DNA of 64,000 nt, taken from positions 2,319,501 to 2,383,500 of the forward strand of contig NZ_CP031395.1 in the NCBI RefSeq assembly GCF_004328645.1. The letters are read 5' to 3'. This document shows positions 54,680 to 63,880 of the stretch, piece after piece. The stretch is from Hylemonella gracilis. Its GTDB lineage: Bacteria > Pseudomonadota > Gammaproteobacteria > Burkholderiales > Burkholderiaceae_C. How positions within the stretch are numbered: the first letter of the stretch is position 1; every line of letters starts with the position of its first letter. The notes beneath the pieces are model-generated. The model was not told the DNA's origin. It searched no databases and saw nothing but the letters and a program-made list of their open reading frames with translations. The position numbers were made by a program, and so were the translations under genes.

Positions 54680-55444
54680 TCAACCGTACATGCCGCCGTT
54701 CACCGAAATCACCTGCCGCGTGATGTAGCTCGCTTCCGGTCCCAGCAGGAAGGCCACCAATCCAGCGACTTCCTCCGGCCGTCCCATGCGGCGCTGGGGA
54801 ATGATCTTCAGTGCTTCCTCCAGGGCCTCGGGCGCCATGTCGGCGTGGATCATGTCGGTCTCGATCAGGCCCGGGGCGACGCAGTTGACGGAAATCTCGC
54901 GCTTGGCCAGTTCCAACGCCAGGGCCTTGCTGGCACCGATCACCCCCGCCTTGGCCGCGCTGTAATTGGTCTGCCCGCGGTTGCCCATCAGGCCGGAGAC
55001 CGAGGCCAGCGTGACGATGCGTCCCGGCGCCCGCCGTCGCACCATGGGCATGACGATCGGGTTGAGCACGTTGTAGAAGGCGTCGAGGTTGGTGTGGACC
55101 ACGCCATCCCACTCTTCGCCCGTCATGGCCGGGAAGGCGTTGTCCCGCGTGATGCCCGCGTTGCAGACCACGCCGTAGTAGGCGCCATGGGCTTCCACGT
55201 CGGCCAGCAGCGCGGCGGCGGCGGCGGCGCGGTCAGCCACGTCAAAGCACAGCAGGCGGGGGCGCGCGTGCCCAGGGTGGCGTTCAGTGGCCAGCGCGGC
55301 AGTCTCGTCCAGGGGCGCGCTCGGGGCGCGGCCATGCAGCACGAGCTGATAGCCGTCCTGTGCCAGGCGCAGGGCGATGGCACGGCCGATGCCCCGGCTG
55401 GAGCCGGTGACGAGCACGGTGCGGGAGGATGTGGCTTGGTTCAT
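54680..55444 (-). CDS. 3-oxoacyl-ACP reductase of the aryl-polyene cluster (FabG-like)
   Basis: This 254-residue short-chain dehydrogenase reduces the 3-keto group after each extension. NADPH site TGSSRGIG is at 13-20, the NAGIT motif in VVCNAGITRDNA, and the catalytic Ser, Tyr and Lys are in LASVSG and TNYSAAKAG. It closes with the FabG-like SYITRQVISVNGGMYG. It corresponds to ApeQ by order. The dehydratase stop lies only eight bases upstream, so both are one transcript. Confidence 0.92.
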   Translation of the reverse strand: MNQATSSRTVLVTGSSRGIGRAIALRLAQDGYQLVLHGRAPSAPLDETAALATERHPGHARPRLLCFDVADRAAAAAALLADVEAHGAYYGVVCNAGITRDNAFPAMTGEEWDGVVHTNLDAFYNVLNPIVMPMVRRRAPGRIVTLASVSGLMGNRGQTNYSAAKAGVIGASKALALELAKREISVNCVAPGLIETDMIHADMAPEALEEALKIIPQRRMGRPEEVAGLVAFLLGPEASYITRQVISVNGGMYG

Positions 55445-55451
55445 GGTTTGT

Positions 55452-55925
55452 TCATGCGCCGGTCTGCAGCAGGGCCAGCAGATCGGTGTCCTTTCCCTCG
55501 GCTTGTTCGTAGACCGAGACCCGGGCTTGGGCCAGCAGAGCCTCGGTGTCGGCATCCTGGATGCGGCAGTCGAACATGCCCAGTCCATTGTCCCCCAGCA
55601 GTTCGCAGCGCACCGTCACCCGCAGGCGCGTGCCGAGCGCGAAGGCGCCCACATGCGCCGTGTATCGGCGGCTGCCCAGCAGAAAGCCGGGGCGCTGGCG
55701 GGTGCCGCGCCGGGCATGGCCAGCCCCGGCCCAGGTGGCGACGGTCTGGGCCATGTACTCGATGCCGACCCAGGCCGGCACGCCGTCTTCATGCGCGAAC
55801 AGGCCGTCGCGCACGGTGAGCTCGCAAGTGGCGCCTTCCTCGTCGGCCGCCAGCAGGCGATCGACCAGCAGCATGCCGCGCCGGTGCGGAAGGTAATGGT
55901 CGATGGTCTGGAAGTCGTTGGGCAT
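55452..55925 (-). CDS. 3-hydroxyacyl-ACP dehydratase-like hotdog protein of the aryl-polyene cluster (ApeP-like)
   Basis: This 157-residue hotdog-fold protein begins IDHYLPHRRGMLLVDRLLAAD, the FabZ/ApeP-like opening with the active-site His, and continues GIEYMAQTVATWAG, the helix that carries the Glu or its substitute. It removes water to give the double bond of the polyene. ATG 55925 is the family start. It follows the ketosynthase by 16 bases. Confidence 0.87.
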   Translation of the reverse strand: MPNDFQTIDHYLPHRRGMLLVDRLLAADEEGATCELTVRDGLFAHEDGVPAWVGIEYMAQTVATWAGAGHARRGTRQRPGFLLGSRRYTAHVGAFALGTRLRVTVRCELLGDNGLGMFDCRIQDADTEALLAQARVSVYEQAEGKDTDLLALLQTGA

Positions 55926-55941
55926 TCGGACAGCGGGCAGG

Positions 55942-57213
55942 TCAGGTGCCGGACAGGAGCAGCGCGGCGTTGCTGCCGCCAAAGGCAAAGGAGTTGCTGA
56001 GGACATGGCGCACGGGGCGACCCAGGGCGGGGCCGCTGCTGGGTGTCGAGGTCAAGGCCGATGCACCGGGCGCCCAGCCCGCTTCGGCGAGCGTGAGCCC
56101 GGGCAGCGCGGGGTCGCGCGCGCCGTCCCAGAGGTGCGGCGGCAGTCGGCCGTGCGGGTTGTCCGTCAGCGTGAGCCAGGCGAAGGCGGCTTCGATCGCG
56201 CCGGCCGCGGCCAGGGCGTGGCCGGTCAGGGGTTTGGTGGAACTGACCGGAACCGCCGTGCCCAGCACCTCGGCGACCGCGCGGCTTTCCATGGCGTCGT
56301 TCTGGGGGGTGGCGGTGCCGTGCAGGTTCACATAGTCCACCGCCTCGGGCGCCAGACCCGCGCGCGCCAGGGCCTGGCGCATGGCGTCGGCCGCGCCCCG
56401 TCCCTTGGGGTCCGGGGCCGACATGTGGTGCGCGTCCGAGGTTTCGCCCCAGCCCGACAGGCGCACCGGGCCCGGTTCGCGTGTCATCAGGAACAGCGCC
56501 GCGCCTTCGCCGAGGTTGATGCCGGCGCGATGTGCCGACAGTGGCAGGCAGCGCGAGGGGCTGACGGATTCCAGCGCCGAGAAACCGGCGAGGGTGAAGG
56601 CGGACAGCGCGTCCACGCCGCCCGCGATGACCGCGTCGGCCAGACCCGCGCGCAGCAGGCGCGCACCCGAAGCCAGGGCCTTGGCACCCGAGGAACAGGC
56701 GGTGGAGACCACATGGGCGGGGCCGCGCAGGCCCAGTTCGCGCTGCACGAACACGGCAGCGTTGCCCATTTCCTGCTGGGTGTAGTGGTAGTCATCGGGA
56801 AAGCGACTCAGGGCCTGGAACTGCCGCGCCGCTTGCAGGCCTTCTTCCACGCCGGAGGCGCTGGCACCCAGCACCACCGCGACCCGCAGCGGGCCGAATC
56901 GCGATACGGCGGCGTCCACCGCGGGACGGATCTGTGCCAGTGCCACGGCCAGCATGGCGTTGCCACGGCTGCGCTCTTGCAGGCGTGCGTGTGCCAGTGG
57001 CGGCAGAACCACGGTGTCGGCCAGGGCTCCCAGGGGGAGCGTGACCGGTGCCACCTGCCCCGGGTGCAAAGGCATGTGCGGGGCATAGGCGGTGCTGCTT
57101 CGCACGCCGTGGCCCGGGGGCGGTTCCTGCGCGCCGAACAGATGCTGGCGCACTTGCTCGGCGCCGCTGCCCAGCGCGCAAAGCAGGCCCATGGCGTTGA
57201 GATGGAGGTTCAT
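55942..57213 (-). CDS. beta-ketoacyl-ACP synthase of the aryl-polyene cluster (ApeO-position)
   Basis: This 423-residue ketosynthase is diverged from FabF but keeps the triad: Cys173 in VSTACSSGAKALASGARLL, His298 in YVNLHGTATPQND and His332 in STKPLTGHALAAAGAIEA. It should therefore condense, unlike a Cys-less chain-length factor. The first 60 residues are less conserved than usual. It is the first of the KS-DH-KR-KS set, and its ATG overlaps the DUF3261 stop (ATGA). Confidence 0.9.
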   Translation of the reverse strand: MNLHLNAMGLLCALGSGAEQVRQHLFGAQEPPPGHGVRSSTAYAPHMPLHPGQVAPVTLPLGALADTVVLPPLAHARLQERSRGNAMLAVALAQIRPAVDAAVSRFGPLRVAVVLGASASGVEEGLQAARQFQALSRFPDDYHYTQQEMGNAAVFVQRELGLRGPAHVVSTACSSGAKALASGARLLRAGLADAVIAGGVDALSAFTLAGFSALESVSPSRCLPLSAHRAGINLGEGAALFLMTREPGPVRLSGWGETSDAHHMSAPDPKGRGAADAMRQALARAGLAPEAVDYVNLHGTATPQNDAMESRAVAEVLGTAVPVSSTKPLTGHALAAAGAIEAAFAWLTLTDNPHGRLPPHLWDGARDPALPGLTLAEAGWAPGASALTSTPSSGPALGRPVRHVLSNSFAFGGSNAALLLSGT

Positions 57214-57842
57214 GGTTCCAGGCTGTGCGAGCGGATGGTGAGGCGGTAGCCATCGCGCAGGTGCTGCAGCTCGACCAGGCCGATGCCGTCCTGGTAGCGG
57301 ATCTGGACCACGGCCTCTCCGTCCTGACGCAGGGTGCGGCCGGTTTCGTCGGCGTCCAGCGTCCAGACCCCATCGGGAAATTCGGCCAGCGCGGTGCGCA
57401 CGGCCTCGGCGGGCCAGAGTGCGAGCTGCAGCTCCGACAGGATGCGCTCGCCGCGCAGCGTCGCGGGCCACCAGGAAGAGCGGGTCTCTTTCAAGCGGCG
57501 GCCGTCCCATTCGAGCACGGCGGCGGTCTGCCCCATGTAGAGCAGCACGATGCGCAGGGCATGGGGGTCGGCTTCCAACAGGGTCTCGATCTGTCGGCGC
57601 AGCGGGGCCCCGTTTTCATCGCGCGCCTCGATGCGGATGCGCTGTTCCAGCGCCAGGCTGCGGCCCAATGAGGCGGGCGGCAACCGCAGCAGCGGTGCTG
57701 TGCCGTCGACGGTCTGCGCGGGCCGGTCCGTGGACAGGCCTGAGCCTTCGTCGGGCGCCGGGCGCAGCAGCGCGCAGCCCGTCAGCAGGCCGGCGGCCAG
57801 CCACGCGACGAGCAGGCGGGGAAAGGAATGGGCGATACCCAT
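57210..57842 (-). CDS. DUF3261 lipoprotein of the aryl-polyene cluster (ApeN-like)
   Basis: This 210-residue protein has a lipoprotein signal with lipobox LLTGC (residues about 19-23). The mature part has the DUF3261 pattern LALEQRIRIEARDENG, LLYMGQTAAVLEWDGRRLKETRS and LAEFPDGVWTLDADETGR. DUF3261 proteins are regular parts of aryl-polyene loci and are thought to help place or anchor the lipid-linked polyene in the outer membrane; the precise role is not known. It overlaps the ketosynthase gene downstream and starts one base after the methyltransferase stop. Confidence 0.85.
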   Translation of the reverse strand: MGIAHSFPRLLVAWLAAGLLTGCALLRPAPDEGSGLSTDRPAQTVDGTAPLLRLPPASLGRSLALEQRIRIEARDENGAPLRRQIETLLEADPHALRIVLLYMGQTAAVLEWDGRRLKETRSSWWPATLRGERILSELQLALWPAEAVRTALAEFPDGVWTLDADETGRTLRQDGEAVVQIRYQDGIGLVELQHLRDGYRLTIRSHSLEP

Positions 57843-57843
57843 G

Positions 57844-58941
57844 TCAGGCCTTGCCGAAGCGCAGCAGCGTATGGCTGTAGCCGATGCCGTCGCGCAGGGT
57901 GATGAGGCGCAGGCCAGCCGCCGCGCAGAGGCGGACGTAATCGGCGCTTTCGTAGACCTTGCTGTTGCCGCTGGCCATGGCCGTGAAATAAGGCGAGGTG
58001 TTGATCAGACAGTAGGACGCGATGTCGTAGCGCTGCCGGTCCCAGAAGGTGTCGAGGATCAGCACCTGCCCGCCAGGCGCGAGCGCGTCGGCGGCGCGGC
58101 GCAGGATCGCGGCGATGGCGGCCTCGCTGAAGCAGGTCAGGAACTGGCTCATCCACACCAGGTCCATGCCGCCGGGCAGGGGCGCTTGCGGGTCGAGCAG
58201 GTTGACCGGATGCAGATGGGCGCGCGCGGCCAGGCCGGCGTCTTCCAGGGTGGCGCGGGCGACGGCCAACTGCTGGGGCAGGTCCGCCAGGTTCAGTTCG
58301 ACCTGGGCGTCGTGGCGCAGCGCGGCCAGGCTGAACTTGCCGGTGTTGGCCCCGATGTCCAGGATGCGGCGCGGCGCGGTGGCGAAGACGTCGGGCAGGA
58401 TGAGGGGGAAAGAGGTGTCGGAGTGCAGGTGGTCGAAGGCGAACCAACTCGACCTCGCCGGCTCCGGCAGCTCCGTCAGGCCCTGGTAAATCGTGGGCCA
58501 CTGCTTGCCCGCCAGGGCCCCCAAGGCCGCCAGGCCGGCGGGCTGTTCGTCGTCCAGGGCCTGTTCCAGCGCGTACAGGCCCTGGTAACAGACATCGTGG
58601 ATGAAGTTGAGGTTGGTCTGCGTGAGCGTGTCGCTCAGCAGGCAATAGCCGGTCTTGTCCAAGGCGTAGCGTCCACCGCGCAGCAGCACGACGCCGCAGG
58701 ACAGGCAGGTTTCCAGCACCAGCTTGAGCGCGTAGACGCGCCAGCGCCCGGTCGCGGCCATCTCGTCGACGCCCAGCCCCTGTTCGCCCGCTTCGGCCAG
58801 GGCCTGCAGCATGCCGCGTTTCCAGGCGTAGCGCACGCAGTGGAACACGACCGGGCCGAAGGCGATCTTCTGCGCTTCATAGCGGGCTTCCAGGGCGGAT
58901 TGGCGATCGGGAGAGAATTTCTTGTCTTGCAGGGGTGTCAT
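57844..58941 (-). CDS. SAM-dependent methyltransferase of the aryl-polyene cluster (ApeB-like)
   Basis: This 365-residue protein has an N-terminal helical dimerisation-like domain (about 1-150, with LALTDKTGYCLL-type segment) and a class I Rossmann methyltransferase with motif I RILDIGANTGKFSLAAL and motif IV-like GGMDLVWMSQFLTCFSE. It probably methylates the aryl head group of the polyene, as ApeB does in E. coli. It lies directly upstream of the DUF3261 gene and 107 bases after the flavoprotein gene, all on the same strand. Confidence 0.87.
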   Translation of the reverse strand: MTPLQDKKFSPDRQSALEARYEAQKIAFGPVVFHCVRYAWKRGMLQALAEAGEQGLGVDEMAATGRWRVYALKLVLETCLSCGVVLLRGGRYALDKTGYCLLSDTLTQTNLNFIHDVCYQGLYALEQALDDEQPAGLAALGALAGKQWPTIYQGLTELPEPARSSWFAFDHLHSDTSFPLILPDVFATAPRRILDIGANTGKFSLAALRHDAQVELNLADLPQQLAVARATLEDAGLAARAHLHPVNLLDPQAPLPGGMDLVWMSQFLTCFSEAAIAAILRRAADALAPGGQVLILDTFWDRQRYDIASYCLINTSPYFTAMASGNSKVYESADYVRLCAAAGLRLITLRDGIGYSHTLLRFGKA

Positions 58942-59048
58942 GGCGTCGACATCGGCGTCAGCCCGCGGATCATATCGGCCCTGGGCGTGGGGCCGGGACC
59001 GCGTGCCGATGGCAGGCGCATCGCAAGCGTGGGCGACGCGGACGCGTT

Positions 59049-60311
59049 TCATGGCGCGCACAACTCGGCCAGCACATGCAGGCGGCGCGGTTCGGCCACA
59101 TAGGGATTGTTTCGGTCCCAGGCGTAGCCGGCGAGGATGGACGCGATCATGCGGCGGATCTCCGGCGTCTGGCGGTCGTGGAAGATGATGCGCTGGAAGT
59201 CGCCCTGGTACCAGGCTTCGACGAAGGCGCGGAAGGTGTCCACCCCGGCCTTGAGCGGGTGGGCGTAATCGGCTTCCCAATCCACGGTTTCGCCCGCGTG
59301 GGCGCGGCCGATGCAGGCGGCGGCCAGGCTGGCCGACTTGAAAGCGATGGTCACCCCGCTGGAGAAAACCGGATCGAGGAATTCGCCCGCATTGCCCAGC
59401 AGGGCGTAGTTGCGGCCCCACAGCGACTTGACGTTGGCCGCGTAACCGACGATCTGCCGGGCTGGCGTGTCCCAGACCGCGTTCTTGAGCAATTCCGACA
59501 AGCCGGGGTCTTCGGCCACCAGGGCGCGCAGGCGCTGCGTTTCGTCACCGGGGTACTGCGCCAGGAATTCGGTGTGCGCCACCACCCCCAGCGAGCAGCG
59601 GCCGTTGGAGAAGGGGATGGTCCAGAACCAGACGTGCGGGAACTTGGGGTGCACGGTGACGCGGATCTTGTTGCGGTCGAAACCCGAGGTCGGCTCGATG
59701 TGGTCCTGCACATGGGTGAAGATCGCACCCCGCGCGGGGAAGTCCGAGGGCGTCTCCAGCTGCAGCAGTCGCGGCAGCACGCGGCCGAAGCCGCTGGCGT
59801 CCAGCAGATGGCGGGCCCGCACCTGGTAGAGCGTGCCCTCGGGCGAACGTGCGGTGACGCAGGGTTGCTCGCCCGCCACGTCCACCGCCGTGACTTCATG
59901 GCGGTAGCGGATGTCGGCACCTGCCTTCTGCGCCGCCTTGGCCAGCACGTCGTCGAAGGCGGCGCGTTGTACCTGGTAGGTCGTGCCCCAGCCAGGGCTG
60001 GATTTCTCGCGGAAGTCAAAGGCCGTGTGGCGCTCGTTCCAGGCGAAGGCCGCGCCGTTCTTGTACTGGAAGCCTGCTTCCACCACGTCGCGCAGCATGC
60101 CCGCCGCTTCGATCAGCTCCATGCTTTGCGGCAGCAGGCTTTCGCCGATGGAAAAGCGCGGGAATTGCTCGCGTTCGAGGATCAGCACCTGGCGGCCCTG
60201 CTGGCGCAAGAGGCCGGCGGCCACAGCGCCCGCGGGGCCGGCGCCGATGATGAGGATGTCTGTCGTTTCGGTCTGAATGGAAGTCATGGTGGGCGTTGTG
60301 AAAGAAATCAT
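59049..60311 (-). CDS. FAD-dependent oxidoreductase with flavin-halogenase motifs
   Basis: This 420-residue flavoprotein has the FAD-binding GAGPAG (23-28), a GESLLP motif (56-61), and two marks of flavin-dependent halogenases: the W-x-W-x-I-P motif at W228-W230-I232-P233 and a Lys (K84 in GFQYKNGAAF) at the place of the catalytic lysine. The same broad family also includes geranylgeranyl-reductase-like enzymes, so halogenation is likely but not proven. In the cluster it would chlorinate or brominate the aryl head, as in brominated xanthomonadins. ATG 60311 overlaps the exporter stop (ATGA); ATG 60287 is an alternative. Confidence 0.82.
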   Translation of the reverse strand: MISFTTPTMTSIQTETTDILIIGAGPAGAVAAGLLRQQGRQVLILEREQFPRFSIGESLLPQSMELIEAAGMLRDVVEAGFQYKNGAAFAWNERHTAFDFREKSSPGWGTTYQVQRAAFDDVLAKAAQKAGADIRYRHEVTAVDVAGEQPCVTARSPEGTLYQVRARHLLDASGFGRVLPRLLQLETPSDFPARGAIFTHVQDHIEPTSGFDRNKIRVTVHPKFPHVWFWTIPFSNGRCSLGVVAHTEFLAQYPGDETQRLRALVAEDPGLSELLKNAVWDTPARQIVGYAANVKSLWGRNYALLGNAGEFLDPVFSSGVTIAFKSASLAAACIGRAHAGETVDWEADYAHPLKAGVDTFRAFVEAWYQGDFQRIIFHDRQTPEIRRMIASILAGYAWDRNNPYVAEPRRLHVLAELCAP

Positions 60312-62758
60312 GGCGCGGCGCCGCCGCGAGCTGCGTCGGTCGGCGCGCCCGCCGGGGGGCGCAGACAGGGTGCGAGCAGCCCGACGATGGCGAGACCGAA
60401 CATCAGGGTCAGGCCGAAGGCGCGCAGGGCGGGCGTGCTCGACAGGCCCAGCAGACCGAAGGCCAGCCAGGTGCTGGTCGCGCCCAGGCTGACCGCCAGC
60501 CAGGCCGAACCGTCGTTGGGGTGTTCGAGCAGGAAGATGCCGTAGTCCACTCCCACGCCCAGCAGCAACAGCAGCGCCAGCATGTTGAACAATTGCAGCG
60601 GTTGGCCCAGCAGACCCAGCAGCGCCAGCGTGGCGACGCTGGCCAGGGCGGTGGGCAGCCAGCCCCGCCAAGCCTGCCGGCCAAAACGCCAGGCCAGCGC
60701 GGCGAAGACGGCGGCATGGGCCAGCAGCAGCAGCAGGCCCATGGCCAGGCGGTAGCGGCCGAGCAGCTGGCTGATGTCACCCGCCTTGTCGACCCAGCGC
60801 ACACCTTCCAGTCCCTCGGCCGCGGCCGCCAGGGCGGGCAGCACGGTGGTGTCGTGCAAACCGCGCAACAGCACGACGCTGGCGGAGCCGGAGCTCGTGG
60901 CTTGCACGCCGCGGAGTTCGCCCAGCCACAGCGTGCGCGCCGCCGCCGAGCCCGGGCCGTCCAGCCAGCGTTCCAGCGTCAGCGGCTCGTTGGCGAAGGC
61001 GGGACGACGCAGCGATTCACCGAGCGCCGGACCGATCGTCGCCAGCACCCGGGTTTCGACCGCGGCCGTCAACGCAGCGTCACTCCGCTGTCGGCTCAGG
61101 GATGGGAGCCAGTCGGACAGCGCGCTGTAACCGAAGCCATGCCGCCGCGTCAGCGGCTCCAGCCGGGCCTTCAGGGCTTCCTCGCGCTGCAGAACCTGTT
61201 CGACGTTCGCGCCCTGCACCAGGTAGAACTGTGCTGGGCTGGCCACGCCCAGCAGGCGGGCCAGCCGGATCTGTGACTGCATCAGTTCGGGCGGGGAACT
61301 CTGCAACTGGCGCACGTCGTCGTTGACCTGCAGACGCAGCAGCCCGGTCAGGCCCAGGGCCGCGAGCAGCAGGCATGCGATCCAGACGCGGTAGGCCTGT
61401 CGCGGCCGGGCCGGCCAGGCGAGTCGGGGCCAGCGGCCCAGGCTGGCCCCCACGGCCTGCGCGAACCGGTTGGGCCGCACCGTGCCGCGGTCCAGCAAGG
61501 GAAACCAGCAGACGGTCGTCAGCATGGCCGCCGCCAGTCCCACCGAGGAAAACAGCGCCATTTGCCGCAGGCCCGGGAAAGGGGCGAGACCCAGGGCCAG
61601 GTAAGCCAGCACGCTGGTGGTCAAGGCCAGCAGCAGGCCCGGCAGGAGCCGGCGCATCAGCGCCTGCGGCACCACCTGGGGCTGGCTCTGGCGGCTGCTG
61701 TAGTAGTGGATGCCGTAATCCTCGGCCACGCCCACCAGGCTGGCGCCGAAGATGAGCGTGAGCAGATGCACCGAGCCGAAGACCCAGGCCGTGACCGAGA
61801 GCGCGACGGCGCAGCCGATCCCCAGCGACAGTGCCACCAGCACGATGGGGCGGGGTGAGCGGAAGGCCAGCCAGACCAGGAGCAGCACGGCGGCCAGCGA
61901 GCCCCAGCCGATGGTGTTGATTTCGCGGTTGGCCTGGGTGGCGGCGGCTTCCGCGTGCAGTGGCACGCCCGCACGCAGGATTTCCAGGTCCTCGGCGCCG
62001 GCAGCCACCGTGGGGTCGGCGCGCAGCGCGGCCCGTGCTGCAGCCTGCGCGGCCTGCAATGCGTCGCCGCGCGCGGTGCTGCCGTCGAGCGCGAAGGCCG
62101 AACCGGTGATGTCGTAGGCCAGGACCACCCATTCGCGCCCTTCGGTGGAGAGCCAGAGCCAACCGTCGCGCGGCCTGGCCCGCGTCTCGGCGGCGCGCGC
62201 CGTCCACCACTGCGACCACAGGCCCAGCGGGTCGGCCAGCCAGTCGGAAAGCCGCGCCTGAACCGCCGGCTGGTACAGCGCGGCGAGGGCGCCCTGGGCC
62301 AGCGCCTCGGTTCGCGCTCCGGTCTGCGCCGCCTCCAGTTGGGTCCGCTGGGCAGGGGTGAGCAGACGATCGCGCCAGGGCCGGTAGAAGGCGATGGTCT
62401 CGGCGAAGGCGCCCGCATTGAGCGCCTGGCTCTCGACCAGCGCGCCCTGTCCTGCCAGGGCCTGGCGCCAGGCCGCTGCGGCGCGCTGGGTGTCGTCCCA
62501 GCGCGGCGTGCCCAGCATGACGAGGATCTGGCGCGAGGCCTGCTCGGCCAGCCGGCGCGTGGCGAGGTCCACCTCGGGTGCCTGCTCGTCGACGGGCAGC
62601 AGGCTCATGATGTTGGCGTCCAGGGCCTTCGGGTCCTGCCAGAAGCGCCATTGGTGGACCGCGACCCCCAGCACGAAAACCAGCCAGAGCAGGGCCGCGC
62701 CGCGCCAGAGCCGATGGCCCGTCAACGCGGAACGCGTGTGGGGTGCGGGGTTATTCAA
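60308..62758 (-). CDS. MMPL/RND-family exporter of the aryl-polyene cluster (ApeM-like)
   Basis: This 816-residue inner-membrane protein has about 12 helices in two halves, each led by a large periplasmic domain: helix 1 at 19-36, helices 2-6 around 285-430 (with GASLVGVAEDYGIHYYSSRQ), helix 7 near 455-475, and helices 8-12 near 680-805 (with GVGVDYGIFLLEHPNDG). The two GxxxDYG-type motifs are typical MMPL proton-relay sites. It should export the polyene lipid precursor with the LolA-like carrier, whose gene overlaps by eight bases just upstream. Confidence 0.9.
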   Translation of the reverse strand: MNNPAPHTRSALTGHRLWRGAALLWLVFVLGVAVHQWRFWQDPKALDANIMSLLPVDEQAPEVDLATRRLAEQASRQILVMLGTPRWDDTQRAAAAWRQALAGQGALVESQALNAGAFAETIAFYRPWRDRLLTPAQRTQLEAAQTGARTEALAQGALAALYQPAVQARLSDWLADPLGLWSQWWTARAAETRARPRDGWLWLSTEGREWVVLAYDITGSAFALDGSTARGDALQAAQAAARAALRADPTVAAGAEDLEILRAGVPLHAEAAATQANREINTIGWGSLAAVLLLVWLAFRSPRPIVLVALSLGIGCAVALSVTAWVFGSVHLLTLIFGASLVGVAEDYGIHYYSSRQSQPQVVPQALMRRLLPGLLLALTTSVLAYLALGLAPFPGLRQMALFSSVGLAAAMLTTVCWFPLLDRGTVRPNRFAQAVGASLGRWPRLAWPARPRQAYRVWIACLLLAALGLTGLLRLQVNDDVRQLQSSPPELMQSQIRLARLLGVASPAQFYLVQGANVEQVLQREEALKARLEPLTRRHGFGYSALSDWLPSLSRQRSDAALTAAVETRVLATIGPALGESLRRPAFANEPLTLERWLDGPGSAAARTLWLGELRGVQATSSGSASVVLLRGLHDTTVLPALAAAAEGLEGVRWVDKAGDISQLLGRYRLAMGLLLLLAHAAVFAALAWRFGRQAWRGWLPTALASVATLALLGLLGQPLQLFNMLALLLLLGVGVDYGIFLLEHPNDGSAWLAVSLGATSTWLAFGLLGLSSTPALRAFGLTLMFGLAIVGLLAPCLRPPAGAPTDAARGGAAP

Positions 62759-63434
62759 AACGCGCGCTTTCCGCCGGGCTGAGTTGCGCGGCCGTGCTCT
62801 GCGCGCTGAAGCGGATGACGCTTTCGTCGCCGCGTGCTTCCGTCAGCGTGACGCTGTTGACGTAGCGTTCCCCCTGCAATTCGACCCGGGCCAGCCATTG
62901 GGCCAGGGCCGCGTCGCGCGGGGTCAGGACGAGGCGCCAGTCCGATGCGCCGCCCGCCTGGCCCTCGATGTGGAAACGCTCCGCCAGGCGGTCCAGATCG
63001 GCCGCCATCAGCGCGAACAGCAAGGCGTTGATGGCGCGCAGGCCGGGTTCCTCGCGCGCGTCCAGCTGCGTGCCGACGCTGCCGTCGGCCTGCAGGCTTT
63101 GCAGGCGGTCACGGGTGACGATGAGGGTGGACTCGAAGGGCGTGCGCGTGTGCCAGAGGATGCCGCGTTCCCGCGCGACCAGAAAGTCGCCGCGCGAGAC
63201 CAGCGGGTTCTTGAAGCCCTGGATGCGTTTGTGCTGCTCGAAGCGCCCCCGCAGCACGGGTGCGGTCTGCAGGCGCTGGCGCAGCTGCGCCAGCAGCGGT
63301 GTGTCCGGCTCGGTGGCCCGTGCCGGGGGCAGTCCGCCGAGGCCCAGGGCCAGCAGGCCCAGCGCGCGTGCCAGCCAGGCGCGGCGAACCAGGCCGGGGC
63401 GGGTGACCGGGGGCTGTTCGTGTGATTTTTTCAT
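62751..63434 (-). CDS. LolA-like outer-membrane carrier protein of the aryl-polyene cluster (ApeL-like)
   Basis: This 227-residue protein has a long basic leader followed by a hydrophobic core (LARALGLLALGLGGLPPARA), cleaved near residue 40, and then a LolA-like fold with APVLRGRFEQHKRIQGFKNPLVSRGDFLVA, the usual first strands of the family. It should carry the lipid-linked polyene across the periplasm from the MMPL exporter to the outer membrane. The start overlaps the thioesterase stop (ATGA). Confidence 0.87.
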   Translation of the reverse strand: MKKSHEQPPVTRPGLVRRAWLARALGLLALGLGGLPPARATEPDTPLLAQLRQRLQTAPVLRGRFEQHKRIQGFKNPLVSRGDFLVARERGILWHTRTPFESTLIVTRDRLQSLQADGSVGTQLDAREEPGLRAINALLFALMAADLDRLAERFHIEGQAGGASDWRLVLTPRDAALAQWLARVELQGERYVNSVTLTEARGDESVIRFSAQSTAAQLSPAESARFE

Positions 63435-63880
63435 GCCGTCGCCCCCGGTCCGTCCACGCCCAGCCGTTCCCACAGCACAGGCGGGCAGACGTAGCGCATT
63501 TCCCGCGTGGCCATGTCCACCGCCACCTGGATGGAATAGGCGGTGGTGAGCTTGGCGCCGCTTTCCTTGTCGCGCAGCAGGTAGTTGATGCGCAAGCGGT
63601 TCTCCCATTCGACGATCTCGGCACGCACCGTCAGCGGCCGGCCATAGGTGGCCGGGCGCACGTACTTGAGCCGCATGTCGACGATGGGCCAGGCATACCC
63701 CGATGCCCGCATCTGCGGGTAGTCATAGTTGAACTTGGCCAGCAGCGCGCAGCGCGCCATTTCCAGGTACTTGACGTAGTGGCCGTGCCAGACGATTTCC
63801 ATCACGTCGATGTCGAAGAAGGCCGGCGTGACCTCGATGTCGTGGACAAGTTCGGGGGCGGGTTTCATGGGCGGGGTCAT
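63431..63880 (-). CDS. hotdog acyl-CoA/ACP thioesterase of the aryl-polyene cluster (ApeK-like)
   Basis: This 149-residue protein has the 4-hydroxybenzoyl-CoA thioesterase-like active site FFDIDVMEIVWHGHYVKYLEMAR (Asp near residue 23, then His and Tyr). It probably releases or proofreads acyl chains on the carrier protein. ATG 63880 overlaps the acyltransferase stop by four bases; ATG 63868 is possible. Confidence 0.88.
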   Translation of the reverse strand: MTPPMKPAPELVHDIEVTPAFFDIDVMEIVWHGHYVKYLEMARCALLAKFNYDYPQMRASGYAWPIVDMRLKYVRPATYGRPLTVRAEIVEWENRLRINYLLRDKESGAKLTTAYSIQVAVDMATREMRYVCPPVLWERLGVDGPGATA

